57,361 bases of DNA from Bacillota bacterium (lineage in GTDB: Bacteria > Bacillota > Clostridia > Oscillospirales > Ruminococcaceae), in the NCBI GenBank assembly GCA_023457355.1, contig JAEWLW010000061.1, positions 1 through 57,361 of the forward strand, given 5' to 3'. Positions 40,457 to 49,280 of this stretch are shown here, in pieces. The notes below the pieces were generated by a model. That model saw only the letters and a list, made by a program, of their open reading frames with translations, made no database searches and had not been told where the DNA came from. Each line of letters opens with the position of its first letter. The stretch's first letter is position 1. A program made the translations under genes and the position numbers.

Positions 40457-41578
40457 ATCCAATCACAGCTTGCATTAATTCAACAGCTACATGGTGAATC
40501 CCCTGTTCCGTTTGCGGTAGCAGACCAACATTTATTAATTATCTGGGCAAATGACTGTGCGCTCAGGCATTATCCCGCCTTATCGGTTCCGGGCGGCCTG
40601 GCGCTGCTGGTCTCCTCCTCACAGCTGGAAGCCATTGGGAAAGCCGCTATGGAGAAGTCGCATGCTTTCTCGGTGCCGTTGGCCGCCATGAAACATTTTG
40701 CGGCCTCCTTCACGCCGATTGAAGACGGATTTTTGATCTCCTTTGGGTTCTCCGATACGCAGGATACGCCCATGCTACCGCAAAGCATCGACTATTTGAC
40801 CACCGCCATTTCGGGCAGGTTGCGCGCACCCCTTTCAAATATTTTCGCCGGTATTTCCACCATTGCCCGCATGCCCGATGTTCAGCAAAACGAACGGCTG
40901 TGTGCACTGACAGAGCAAATAAACCTCAACAGCTACCATATTCTGCGCTTTACCATCGACTTTACCACCCATTTGCGTTTTTTGCTTGGCAACGAATCCT
41001 TCGCGCCCGTCCTGATCGATCTCTCCGAATTTCTAAAACGTCTGGGGCAGGCTTCCGGTGTTCTGACCGATTCCATCGGCATCAGCCTTTCGCTTGATCT
41101 GCCGAATCAGGCCGTTTATATCATGTCCGACGATGCGCTGCTTAACCACGCGCTTTTGCATATTATTTCAAACTGCTGCCGCTTTACCAGGCCGGATAAT
41201 ACCATTTCAATGGCATTATGCTCCGACACGTCCCGTGCGCATATTACAATCCGCGACCACGGTTTGGGCATTCCGGAAAATATTCTGGATAAGATATGCG
41301 AACCTTTTTTTTCTTACGACCGCGACGGTATGCCGATGTCTGGCAGCGGGTTGGGGCTGTCGGTTGCACGCCAGATTATTGCGCTCCACGGCGGCACTTT
41401 TGCCATAACATCCAGGGAAGACGAGGGTACGACGGTCGCCATCAGTTTGCCGTTGGCGCCCGACGGCGACGAGCCGCTTGTTTTAAAAAGTCCGCCGCCT
41501 GTTGCGGACATGCTGCGCGACCGCTTCTCACTGCTGCACATCATATTGTCGGATAGCTGCGACGCGCCCAGACCCTAG
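40457..41578 (+). CDS. PAS/HATPase sensor kinase-like protein lacking the phospho-acceptor His
   Basis: About 373 residues when read from 40457. Residues 1-95 look like a PAS sensor (PFAVADQHLLIIWAND..). The dimerisation region has SGRLRAPLSNIF (about 119-130) where kinases have SHELRTPL, so the histidine is Gly. The C-terminal ATPase has N-box NHALLHIISNCCRF, G1 DHGLGIP and G2 GSGLGLSVA. The first canonical start in frame is the ATG at 40649, which would delete most of the PAS domain. The frame opens after a stop at 40439, and AAAAGGGG is 8 bases before an ATC at 40457, so an unusual start codon or a sequence error is suspected. No response regulator is adjacent. Confidence 0.7.
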   Translation: MQSQLALIQQLHGESPVPFAVADQHLLIIWANDCALRHYPALSVPGGLALLVSSSQLEAIGKAAMEKSHAFSVPLAAMKHFAASFTPIEDGFLISFGFSDTQDTPMLPQSIDYLTTAISGRLRAPLSNIFAGISTIARMPDVQQNERLCALTEQINLNSYHILRFTIDFTTHLRFLLGNESFAPVLIDLSEFLKRLGQASGVLTDSIGISLSLDLPNQAVYIMSDDALLNHALLHIISNCCRFTRPDNTISMALCSDTSRAHITIRDHGLGIPENILDKICEPFFSYDRDGMPMSGSGLGLSVARQIIALHGGTFAITSREDEGTTVAISLPLAPDGDEPLVLKSPPPVADMLRDRFSLLHIILSDSCDAPRP

Positions 41579-41649
41579 GCTTTCGTCGCGGCCATGTGTG
41601 GGTCAGCAAACTCTCTGCCTGCGAAATGACTGAATACGATTGTCCTTAC

Positions 41650-41688
41650 AGGCTTGCAGCCATCGCAGGGTAGGCGGCAAGCCTTTTT
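41650..41688 (+). terminator. Terminator of the sensor gene
   Basis: AGGCTTGC (41650-41657) and GCAAGCCT (41677-41684) form an 8-bp stem followed by TTTTT. Bases 41689-41950 up to the radical SAM gene hold no supported gene. Confidence 0.75.
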
Positions 41689-41950
41689 GTATTCTGCCTG
41701 TAGATTTGTGGCCGTGTTTCTTGCAACTTTGTCTGCCGCGCGCTATGATGAGGTGTGCATAAACATGCTTCCAGCCGGTGAAGGCCTATCTTAAAAGTCA
41801 AAAGCAACGGCGAATTCGCTCAAAGAGGCCAGCACAAGGCAGAAAGCGCAGGATACCGGATGTATTCCGGGCATATTCAACGCAGCGGTTTAATATCCGG
41901 TAAAGTTCCCGAAATTGAGATTTTTTAAGAATGCCCTGAGGAGATTGCTG

Positions 41951-42889
41951 ATGAACAGCTTTTTACAAAATGAATCCGCAGCCTGTCTGCTGTGCCCGCG
42001 CAACTGTCAGACTGACCGAACGGCGCGTCTCGGTTATTGCAAAGCCGGGCCGGAGGCGAAAATTGCGCGTGCAGCTTTGCATTTTTGGGAGGAGCCCTGC
42101 ATATCGGGCGTCAACGGGTCGGGCACCGTTTTCTTTTCACACTGTACGCTTGGCTGTGTTTTCTGCCAGAACCGCGAGATCAGCCACGGCGGAAAGGGGC
42201 AGACGGTCACGACTGAGCGGCTTGCCGAAATTTTTCTGGAGCTACAGGCGCAGGGCGCGCACAACATCAATTTGGTGACCCCGACGCACTATGTCACACC
42301 TATTATCAGCGCACTGACGCAGGCGCGGGAAAGCGACCTTTCGCTGCCGGTTGTCTATAACTGCGGCGGCTATGAAAAAGTAGAAACGGTCCGGATGCTT
42401 TCGCCGCATATTGACGTCTGGCTGCCGGATTTTAAATATGCACAGGAGAAGCTGGGTCTCAAATATTCCGCTGCGCCCGGCTACCCCGAAACGGCACTGG
42501 CCGCCATTGCCCAAATGCTGGCGTGCGCAGGCCCGCCGGTACTGGACGAAAACGGCCTGCTGCGCCGGGGCGTTCTTGTGCGCCACCTGCTGCTGCCTGG
42601 CCAGCTGGCCGATTCCATACGGGCGGTCTCTTTGCTGTATGACCGTTTCGGCAACGATATTATTTTGAGCCTGATGAGCCAGTACACCCCACCGGAAAAA
42701 ACCTGTGACGATTTTACCGCGCGTTTTCCTGAGTTGCACCGCCGGGTCAATCCGCGCCACTACGAAGCGCTGGTTGATTACGCCGCCGAGCTTGGTATTA
42801 CCCGCTGCTATGTTCAGGATGGCGCCGCGGCCGGTAGCGAATTTACGCCGCCGTTCGACTTCACCGGCGTGAACATCCATGGCGGTTGA
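41951..42889 (+). CDS. Radical SAM protein, PflX-like (pyruvate formate-lyase activase-like)
   Basis: About 312 residues. The radical SAM cluster motif is C-x3-C-x2-C in CTLGCVFCQN (about 69-78), preceded by a cysteine-containing CLLCPRNCQTD segment (about 11-21) typical of the COG1313 group, and VYNCGGYEKVE downstream. These proteins are annotated as putative glycyl-radical activases, but no glycyl radical enzyme is near, and the function of the group is not established. The start at 41951 has GAGGAG 7 bases upstream; an in-frame ATG lies at 41915. It is followed by the desulfurase gene at 70 bases. Confidence 0.88.
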   Translation: MNSFLQNESAACLLCPRNCQTDRTARLGYCKAGPEAKIARAALHFWEEPCISGVNGSGTVFFSHCTLGCVFCQNREISHGGKGQTVTTERLAEIFLELQAQGAHNINLVTPTHYVTPIISALTQARESDLSLPVVYNCGGYEKVETVRMLSPHIDVWLPDFKYAQEKLGLKYSAAPGYPETALAAIAQMLACAGPPVLDENGLLRRGVLVRHLLLPGQLADSIRAVSLLYDRFGNDIILSLMSQYTPPEKTCDDFTARFPELHRRVNPRHYEALVDYAAELGITRCYVQDGAAAGSEFTPPFDFTGVNIHGG

Positions 42890-42959
42890 AAAAAGACGCT
42901 TATTAGGGTATACTGATAAAATTATGAATCTGTAAATTGTAAATAAAGGGAGCATCCCT

Positions 42960-44099
42960 ATGGACGAAATTTATTTTGATAACGCGGCTACCACGCGGGT
43001 GGATGAAGATGTGGTCGCGCTGATGGCGCAGGTGATGCGCGAGGATTACGGCAACCCGTCGTCACTGCATACCCGCGGCGTGCAAGCACAGCTTTTGATG
43101 GAACGCGCACAAAAGCAGCTGCTCTCGGCACTGGGCGCTAAAAGCGGACAGGTGCTGTTCACCTCCGGCGGCACAGAGGCGAATAATCTGGCGCTGTTCG
43201 GCGGAGCAGATGCCCAAAAGCGGCGCGGAAACCGGATTGTCACCACCTCAATTGAGCATTCCTCCGTGCTGGCAACGGCACGGGAACTGGCCCGCCGCGG
43301 CTTTGAGGTGGTTGAAGTTCAACCCGAATCCGACGGCCGCATCAGTACGGCTAGGCTGCTGGATGCCTGCAACGAACACACCGTTCTCGTTTCCATGATG
43401 CTGGTCAACAACGAGGTGGGCAGCATACAGCCGATAGCTGAGGCAGCCAAAAAGCTGCGCACTAAATCGCCCCATGCCCTGCTGCATTCCGACGCGGTAC
43501 AGGGCTTTGGCAAAATCCCCTTCTCGGTTTCGGCGCTGGGGGTGGACATGCTCACCGTCAGCGGGCATAAAATTCATGCGCCCAAGGGGGTTGGCGCCCT
43601 TTATCTCGCCGACAGGGTCCGAATTACGCCGCTGCTCTACGGCGGCAGCCAGCAGCGCAGTCTGCGGCCCGGCACCGAAAGCGTCCCGATGATTGCGGCG
43701 CTGGGGCTCGCGGCCAAAAATGCCGCCGGCCGGCTGGACGAAAACCGCGCCAGGGCACAGCAAACAAGGGGCGCGCTGGTTCAAGGTCTATCCGCCCTGC
43801 CGAATGTGGTTATCAACTCCCCGGCTGAAAATTGTTCGCCGTTTTTACTAAACTGCTCAGTCGTCGGATACCGCTCCGAAACGCTGCTGCACTTTCTCGC
43901 CTCCCACGGCATTTATGTCTCAAGCGGCTCGGCCTGTTCAAAGGGTGCAAAAAGCCATGTGCTGGCCGCCATGGGCAAAAGTGTGCGCGAAATTGATTCG
44001 GCGTTGCGCATCAGCCTGTGCGAATACAACACCCCGCAGGAGGCCCAACGCCTCTGCGAGGTTCTCAGCCTTGCCATGCAGTCGCTTCGGCAGGTTTGA
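42960..44099 (+). CDS. Cysteine desulfurase (NifS/IscS-like)
   Basis: A 379-residue PLP enzyme that moves sulfur from cysteine to acceptors. IYFDNAATTRVDE at the start, TSGGTEANNLAL (about 69-80), the PLP lysine in SGHKIHAPKG (about 201-210) and the sulfur-carrying Cys in SSGSACSKGAKSH (about 321-333) are clear. The gene stands 121 bases before thiI, the same pairing as NifZ-ThiI of Bacillus subtilis, where the desulfurase serves tRNA 4-thiouridine. No iscU or nifU is adjacent. AGGGA of the Shine-Dalgarno can pair with TCCCT just before the ATG, which may damp initiation. Confidence 0.93.
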   Translation: MDEIYFDNAATTRVDEDVVALMAQVMREDYGNPSSLHTRGVQAQLLMERAQKQLLSALGAKSGQVLFTSGGTEANNLALFGGADAQKRRGNRIVTTSIEHSSVLATARELARRGFEVVEVQPESDGRISTARLLDACNEHTVLVSMMLVNNEVGSIQPIAEAAKKLRTKSPHALLHSDAVQGFGKIPFSVSALGVDMLTVSGHKIHAPKGVGALYLADRVRITPLLYGGSQQRSLRPGTESVPMIAALGLAAKNAAGRLDENRARAQQTRGALVQGLSALPNVVINSPAENCSPFLLNCSVVGYRSETLLHFLASHGIYVSSGSACSKGAKSHVLAAMGKSVREIDSALRISLCEYNTPQEAQRLCEVLSLAMQSLRQV

Positions 44100-44220
44100 C
44101 CGCTTTTGTTTGAAGCGCGACGGCAGTGCGAACCCGATGCAGACAAGCGGATAACGGGTGATTCAATCACCAAGTCAGATGAAAACCGCGCTAAAGTCCG
44201 TTAAAGAAAGAGGATAAGCC

Positions 44221-45408
44221 ATGAAAGAAATTGTGTTGCTCAAATACGGCGAGCTGGCGCTAAAGGGCACCAATCGCGCCACATTTGAAAGCATTCTGAT
44301 GAAAAATATCCGACGCAGAATCGCCCCGCTGGGTGCGTTCACCGTCACGAAGGCCCAGTCCACCATCACTGTCACACCCATGGACGACAACATCGACATG
44401 GACGAAGCGTACCTTCGCCTTTCGCGCGTGTTCGGCATCGCCGCCATCAGCCGCAGCGCTGTTGTGGAAAAGCACTTTGAAGCCCTGCGTGCCGGAGCGG
44501 ATTATCTTGACGACGCGCTGTCCGCCGTCAAAACCTTCAAAGTTAACGCCAAGCGTGCGGATAAGACCTTTCCGATGGGGTCGCCCGAAATCTGTTCCGA
44601 ACTGGGGCATTATCTGCTGACGCGGCATCCGCACCTGCGGGTGGATGTCCACAACCCCGACCTCGTGGTATGGGCCGAGGTGCGCGACCGGGCAGCCTAT
44701 CTGCACGCCGGCCAGCAGCCTGGCGCGGGCGGCATGCCCATCGGCAGTGCGGGCAAAGCAGCGCTGCTGCTCTCCGGCGGCATCGATTCTCCCGTCGCGG
44801 GCTATATGATGGCCAAACGCGGCCTGGAGGTTATGGCCATCCATTTTGCCAGCCCGCCTTACACCAGCGAACGCGCGCTGTTAAAAGTTAAAATGCTCTG
44901 CCAGAAAATGTCGGCCTACACGGGGCGCGTTCGCCTTCTGGTTGTCCCCTTCACCGAAATCCAACAGGAGATCGGCGCAAAATGTGCTGAAGAATATTTC
45001 ACGATTATTATGCGGCGTCTGATGATGGAAATCGCCTCGCAACTCGGCGCAAAATACGGATGCGGTGCGCTGATCACCGGCGAAAGCCTGGGCCAGGTGG
45101 CCAGCCAGACCATGCAGGCCATCGCCTGCACCGATCAGGCTGCGGCGCTGCCGGTGTTCCGGCCCGTCATTGGCATGGATAAGGAAGAAATTGTGACGAT
45201 TGCCCGCAAGATTAACACTTTTGAGACGTCGATTCTACCCTATGAGGATTGCTGCACCGTCTTTACCCCCCGGCATCCCCGAACCCGTCCACAGCTGGAG
45301 CTTGTCACCGGGGCCGAAAGCGGTTTGGACCGCGCACGCCTGATTGAAGCGGCGGTTGGCGGCACCGAAGCAGCGTGGATAGATGCGTTAACCGAGCTGA
45401 CGATTTAA
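44221..45408 (+). CDS. thiI: tRNA 4-thiouridine synthase
   Basis: A 395-residue ThiI without a C-terminal rhodanese domain, as usual in Firmicutes. The N-terminal ferredoxin-like/THUMP part (to about 165) includes VLLKYGELALKG, and the PP-loop ATP-binding motif is LLSGGIDSPVAGY (about 183-195). ITGESLGQVASQT (about 283-295) and YEDCCTVFTPRHP contain the conserved cysteines. It adenylates U8 of tRNA for sulfur transfer from the adjacent desulfurase. The ATG has AGAGGA about 8 bases upstream. It may also contribute to thiamine thiazole synthesis in some species. Confidence 0.95.
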   Translation: MKEIVLLKYGELALKGTNRATFESILMKNIRRRIAPLGAFTVTKAQSTITVTPMDDNIDMDEAYLRLSRVFGIAAISRSAVVEKHFEALRAGADYLDDALSAVKTFKVNAKRADKTFPMGSPEICSELGHYLLTRHPHLRVDVHNPDLVVWAEVRDRAAYLHAGQQPGAGGMPIGSAGKAALLLSGGIDSPVAGYMMAKRGLEVMAIHFASPPYTSERALLKVKMLCQKMSAYTGRVRLLVVPFTEIQQEIGAKCAEEYFTIIMRRLMMEIASQLGAKYGCGALITGESLGQVASQTMQAIACTDQAAALPVFRPVIGMDKEEIVTIARKINTFETSILPYEDCCTVFTPRHPRTRPQLELVTGAESGLDRARLIEAAVGGTEAAWIDALTELTI

Positions 45409-45441
45409 CAGCCCGAAATAAAAAACAACGGGAGGGAGCAC

Positions 45442-47418
45442 ATGCGGCTGACAATCATCGAGCCCAGCGACAGCTGCCGTGAAATGTGCGGCAGCATTGC
45501 AGCGATGCTGGCTGCCATGCGGCTTGAAGCGCATCTGGTCAGTTCCCCCGCCGACCGTCAGAGCCTTGCACAGGCGATCGCCGCCGCGCTTACCGAAGCC
45601 GAACTGGTGCTGGTAATCGGCGGCATGTCGCACGGCGGCTTTGCGTGGGAAGCCGCAGCGGACGCGCTGGGAAGGCCGCTTGTTCATTCGAAGGCAGCCG
45701 CCGCCTATATGGAACAGCGCTGTCGTGAGCAGGAACTGGTCTTTGCTGATTTTGCCCATTGCTGCAATCTGCCGCAGGGCGCAAAATCCTTTGCGGGGGA
45801 CGGGTTGTTTCCCGCCTGCTTTTGTCTGCATGGCGAACGCGCGCTGCTGCTGTTTGATGAATATGATGACCCGGCACAGCTTTTCAGGTTGAAAACGCTG
45901 TTGGCCTCGGTTTTTGACGCCGACAATACGGCGGCGGATACCGCCGCCGGCACACAGCAGTCGGTCAAAGCGGTTGAGGTCCCCCCCAGCCCCGCGCCTG
46001 TAACAGGGCGGCCGCAGGGCAAAGCGCCAAAATCCAGCCTTAAGCTGCCGCGCCCCATTCGTAAGAAAAACCGCAGCCCGAAAACCCAGGCTATGGTCGG
46101 GTGCATTGCCATCGGCTGTGTGCTTGCGGTAATGGCACTCATCGGCGCCGCAACCGCACTGTGGGGCGATTCCGAACACGAAACGCCCGCGCAGGCAGCG
46201 GCTTCGGAGACGTCGTCGCAGCCCGCCGCAATATTTCCCGTCCACGAGGTACCACCCTGGCGGTTAAAGCCTTCCTCCTCCGAAGAAGCCACCGCCCCTT
46301 CAGACAGTACCGCACCTGCGGCACAAGCACCGTCCGCCACACCGGCAGCACCAACGTCTTCCGAACCGGATGCGTCATCGCAAGCGTCGGCACCTGCACC
46401 CGCTTCCGTACCCGCATCTTCGGCCGCGGTGGCATCTTCGACCGTTCCGGCCGCGTCCTCGTCGGTTTCGTCGACTGTGTCTTCGGTGCCGGCGGCCCCC
46501 TCATCCGAACCGGAGGATGAGACGGTCTATATTTACGAGGGCGATGATGACGATGTGGAAGATGAAGAGGATGTGCCCAGCGGTTCGGACGATACGCCGT
46601 CCGCGCACGAGGATGCCTTCGACGAGAAGCTCTCTTACACCTTCGGCGGCAGCGTCCGGCGTATGGATGCCTATGATCTTGTCTGTGAGGTGGTTCAAAA
46701 CGAAACGCACGGCAACCTCGCGCCTGAAGCGTTAAAGGCACATGTCGTGGCCACCTACACCATGATCAAATATAACAACAGCGTCGGCATCGCCCCTGCG
46801 GTATTGCTCAATTCAAATGTGTCCACTGCGGTCGAAAATGCGGTGGATGCGGTTTTAGGCGTGGCGGTTTATTATAACGGCCATTACGCCAACACGGTTT
46901 ATCATTCCACCAGCTGCGGTAATACAACCAGTTCTCAGGCAGTCTGGGGCGGGGCATTGCCCTATCTGGTCTCGGTCAAAAGCGATTACGACAAAAAATC
47001 GCCCTATTATAAAAGCAGCTACACCATTGCTTCGGACGACTTTTCAGCAAAGGTTAAAAAGGTTTATGGCATTGCGCTTGACGGCGACCCCGAGGGTTGG
47101 ATCAGCGTAAAACACGACGCGCCGGGCGGCTACGTCGGCACGGTTGAGATCGGCGGCGAGACACGGTCCCAGGGCGGCACCTACGGCACCGGCGCACTGA
47201 CAGGCCGCAGCGTGCGGGAAAAACTATTGTCCTTTGCGCTGCGCTCACACTGCTTCGACGTCGACTACAACGCCTCAAAGGACCGGTTTGAGTTCACCGT
47301 CTACGGCTATGGCCACGGGGTGGGCATGAGTCAGTACGGCGCACATTTCATGGCGCTGGACGGCTATAATTACGTTGAAATTCTTGAGCACTATTACACC
47401 GATACCGAAATTGATTGA
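45442..47418 (+). CDS. CinA-like N domain fused through a membrane helix to SpoIID/LytB domain
   Basis: A 658-residue protein. Residues 1-160 resemble the MoaB/CinA nucleotide-binding fold: ALTEAELVLVIGGMSHGG (about 49-66), EAAADALGRPLVHSKAAA, NLPQGAKSF and ERALLLFDE occur in the same order as in CinA, but the acidic GGLGPT-type loop is changed. A single membrane helix (about 217-241) follows, then a Ser/Ala/Pro-rich linker (about 250-360), an acidic patch (about 355-385) and a SpoIID domain (about 395-658) with VQNETHG, TVYHSTSCGNT, SVREKL and GYGHGVGMSQYGA. SpoIID-type domains cut glycan strands after amide removal. So the cell-wall domain would be outside and the CinA-like domain inside. 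GGGAGGGAG precedes the ATG. Confidence 0.82.
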   Translation: MRLTIIEPSDSCREMCGSIAAMLAAMRLEAHLVSSPADRQSLAQAIAAALTEAELVLVIGGMSHGGFAWEAAADALGRPLVHSKAAAAYMEQRCREQELVFADFAHCCNLPQGAKSFAGDGLFPACFCLHGERALLLFDEYDDPAQLFRLKTLLASVFDADNTAADTAAGTQQSVKAVEVPPSPAPVTGRPQGKAPKSSLKLPRPIRKKNRSPKTQAMVGCIAIGCVLAVMALIGAATALWGDSEHETPAQAAASETSSQPAAIFPVHEVPPWRLKPSSSEEATAPSDSTAPAAQAPSATPAAPTSSEPDASSQASAPAPASVPASSAAVASSTVPAASSSVSSTVSSVPAAPSSEPEDETVYIYEGDDDDVEDEEDVPSGSDDTPSAHEDAFDEKLSYTFGGSVRRMDAYDLVCEVVQNETHGNLAPEALKAHVVATYTMIKYNNSVGIAPAVLLNSNVSTAVENAVDAVLGVAVYYNGHYANTVYHSTSCGNTTSSQAVWGGALPYLVSVKSDYDKKSPYYKSSYTIASDDFSAKVKKVYGIALDGDPEGWISVKHDAPGGYVGTVEIGGETRSQGGTYGTGALTGRSVREKLLSFALRSHCFDVDYNASKDRFEFTVYGYGHGVGMSQYGAHFMALDGYNYVEILEHYYTDTEID

Positions 47419-47449
47419 CGCGAGCAGCGTTTAAAGGGGATTTAAAACC

Positions 47450-47872
47450 GTGATTATTCTGGCTGTCGATTATGGCGACGCCCGCACCGGCCTCGCCGTC
47501 TGTGATAAGGGCGAGTTGCTGGCTTCGCCCGTTGCGGTAATAACCGAATATAACCGTGAACGGCTTATCGCGAAAATTCTGGCGAAGGCCGCCGAACTAT
47601 GCGCCGACGAGGTTGTTGTGGGCAATCCGCTGAATATGAACGGCACCGCCGGCCCCCGCAGTGAATTGGCCCGGCAACTGGCCGAAACGCTGCGCGAACA
47701 GGGCGGCCTGCCCGTTAGATTGTGGGACGAGCGCAGCACCACCGTTTCAGCCATCGGCATTTTGAACCAGACCGATGTGCGCGGCAAAAAACGCAAGGCG
47801 GTTATCGACGCCGTGGCCGCCGTGCTGATTTTGGAAAACTATTTAGCCTACCGCAAAAACCACACAAGATAG
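47450..47872 (+). CDS. ruvX: RuvX/YqgF putative Holliday-junction resolvase
   Basis: A 140-residue RNase H-fold protein. The first catalytic Asp is in ILAVDYGDARTGLAV (about 3-17), VVGNPLNMNG (about 58-67) and LWDERSTTVSA (about 94-104) hold the others, and IDAVAAVLILENYL closes the domain. YqgF is essential in several bacteria and acts in 16S rRNA 5'-end maturation. The start is a GTG with AAAGGGG upstream, 31 bases after the SpoIID gene, so it is probably in the same transcript. Confidence 0.92.
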   Translation: MIILAVDYGDARTGLAVCDKGELLASPVAVITEYNRERLIAKILAKAAELCADEVVVGNPLNMNGTAGPRSELARQLAETLREQGGLPVRLWDERSTTVSAIGILNQTDVRGKKRKAVIDAVAAVLILENYLAYRKNHTR

Positions 47873-47877
47873 AATGC

Positions 47878-47920
47878 GGCCCGCGCCCTCATGCAAACGC
47901 ATGGTGCCGCGGGCCCTTTC
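47878..47920 (+). terminator. Terminator of the ruvX transcript
   Basis: GGCCCGCG (47878-47885) and CGCGGGCC (47908-47915) form the outer stem, with a smaller ATGC/GCAT hairpin inside, followed by CTTTC. It lies between ruvX and the convergent oxidoreductase gene. Confidence 0.65.
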
Positions 47921-48017
47921 AACAGCTGTGATGCAAGCCTTCCTTTATTCACACAAGATGCCGGATATTTGCGATGCATCTTAATTCTGCCCGCTTATTG
48001 GCGGCTGAAAATCCGCG

Positions 48018-49037
48018 CTACAAATTCCACCCAGCCAAAAATGCTTTGTCCGCCATCAGCGGCCTGCCAATGCCTATCAGATCACACACCTGTTCCTCAA
48101 GCAGTTTCCGGGCTGTTCCAGGTGTACGGATTCCGCCGGCACAATCGACGAAAACGCCATATTTTTGAACCGCCCTACGAATAGCCTTGGCGTATGGGGC
48201 GAAATAAGCGGTATCCTTATCATCCACACCAATACCGTAAATGCAATGGTTCCCGGATATGCCAAGCCACTTTATTCCCATCCGCCCCAGCTCTTCCGCA
48301 ATCCGGGTGCTTTCCGCCAGGGTCAAACCGTTTTCCTGTTCAAATGGCATCTGGTCGGATGCGCCGAGTCTTACCGATAGCGGATAATCGCCAATCACCG
48401 CTCTTACCGCTTCGATAATTTCAAACAGCAGTCTTGCCCGGTTTTGAAGAGAACCCCCATATTCATCAGTCCTTTTATTTGTCAGCGGACTAAGAAACTG
48501 ACTGATTAGATACCCATGACAAGCATATATCTGCACACCGCCGCTGTACTTTGAAATTTCAACAGCGCGTTTGGCGGCCTGTGCAAACGACTCAATAATC
48601 GCCTGAATCTCCATGCGTTCCAATGCGCGGGAATCTGTTTTTATGATATCGCGCGGCGTTCGGAGGCCGGAAGGTGACACCAGATCGAAGTCATATTCCG
48701 CCAACAAGGAACCCCCGGAAGCCCCGGCGCCGGCAAAATTCAGTTGTGCCACAACAGGAATACCTTTATCACGAAAAAGCTTTGTCAACGGTTCTAAGGA
48801 TGCGGCGGAGGCGTCATCATACAACCTAAACTGGTTGATTTTGTTCCGGCCCCACCGGTGAACTGCATGCTGCTCCACAACCACCACGCCCGCATGCGAC
48901 TGTGCATAGCCTCTGTAAATTTCCATCGTCTTAAAGGTGGGACGTCCTATGTTATCCCCGGAATTGGTGACGATTGGTTCCGCAACGACTCTGTTTTGGA
49001 GTGTTATATTATTTATCGTTAGATTATCCTTCAGCAT
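48018..49037 (-). CDS. NADH:flavin oxidoreductase, old yellow enzyme family
   Basis: A 339-residue FMN TIM-barrel of the OYE family, ending after the barrel with none of the extra FeS/FAD domains of enoate or dienoyl-CoA reductases. Diagnostic parts are NRVVAEPIVTN (about 15-25), VVEQHAVH, VVAQLNFAGA, YACHGYLISQFLSPLTNKRTD (first half is the substrate His region), LSVRLGASD and GIGRPLMAD (about 323-331). OYE enzymes reduce activated alkenes with NAD(P)H; the substrate here is unknown. It stands alone, convergent to ruvX. Confidence 0.9.
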   Translation of the reverse strand: MLKDNLTINNITLQNRVVAEPIVTNSGDNIGRPTFKTMEIYRGYAQSHAGVVVVEQHAVHRWGRNKINQFRLYDDASAASLEPLTKLFRDKGIPVVAQLNFAGAGASGGSLLAEYDFDLVSPSGLRTPRDIIKTDSRALERMEIQAIIESFAQAAKRAVEISKYSGGVQIYACHGYLISQFLSPLTNKRTDEYGGSLQNRARLLFEIIEAVRAVIGDYPLSVRLGASDQMPFEQENGLTLAESTRIAEELGRMGIKWLGISGNHCIYGIGVDDKDTAYFAPYAKAIRRAVQKYGVFVDCAGGIRTPGTARKLLEEQVCDLIGIGRPLMADKAFLAGWNL

Positions 49038-49213
49038 TTAACCTGCCCTCCCTTACACGTTCCAAATTTGAACACAAGTCTAGCAGAAAGCCAGCTGAAT
49101 GTCTTCCTGATCTGTTATATCTAATTCTTATAAACGCCCTAAAACACAGGGGCAGCAGCGTCAACACGTCCGATATGGCATCTGAATGCTCTTTGCGGCG
49201 ACTGATGCCATGC

Positions 49214-49269
49214 AAAAAAAGCGCACCCTGCGCCGGCTCTTTTCTGCCGGCGCAGGGTGCGCTTTTTTT
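49214..49269. terminator. Bidirectional terminator between OYE and alcohol dehydrogenase genes
   Basis: A very long perfect stem: the arm at 49214-49237 (AAAAAAAGCGCACC...) pairs over 24 bp with 49246-49269, loop TCTTTTCT. T-runs exit on both strands. It lies 11 bases past the stop of the alcohol dehydrogenase. Confidence 0.92.
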
Positions 49270-49280
49270 ATACCGATACG

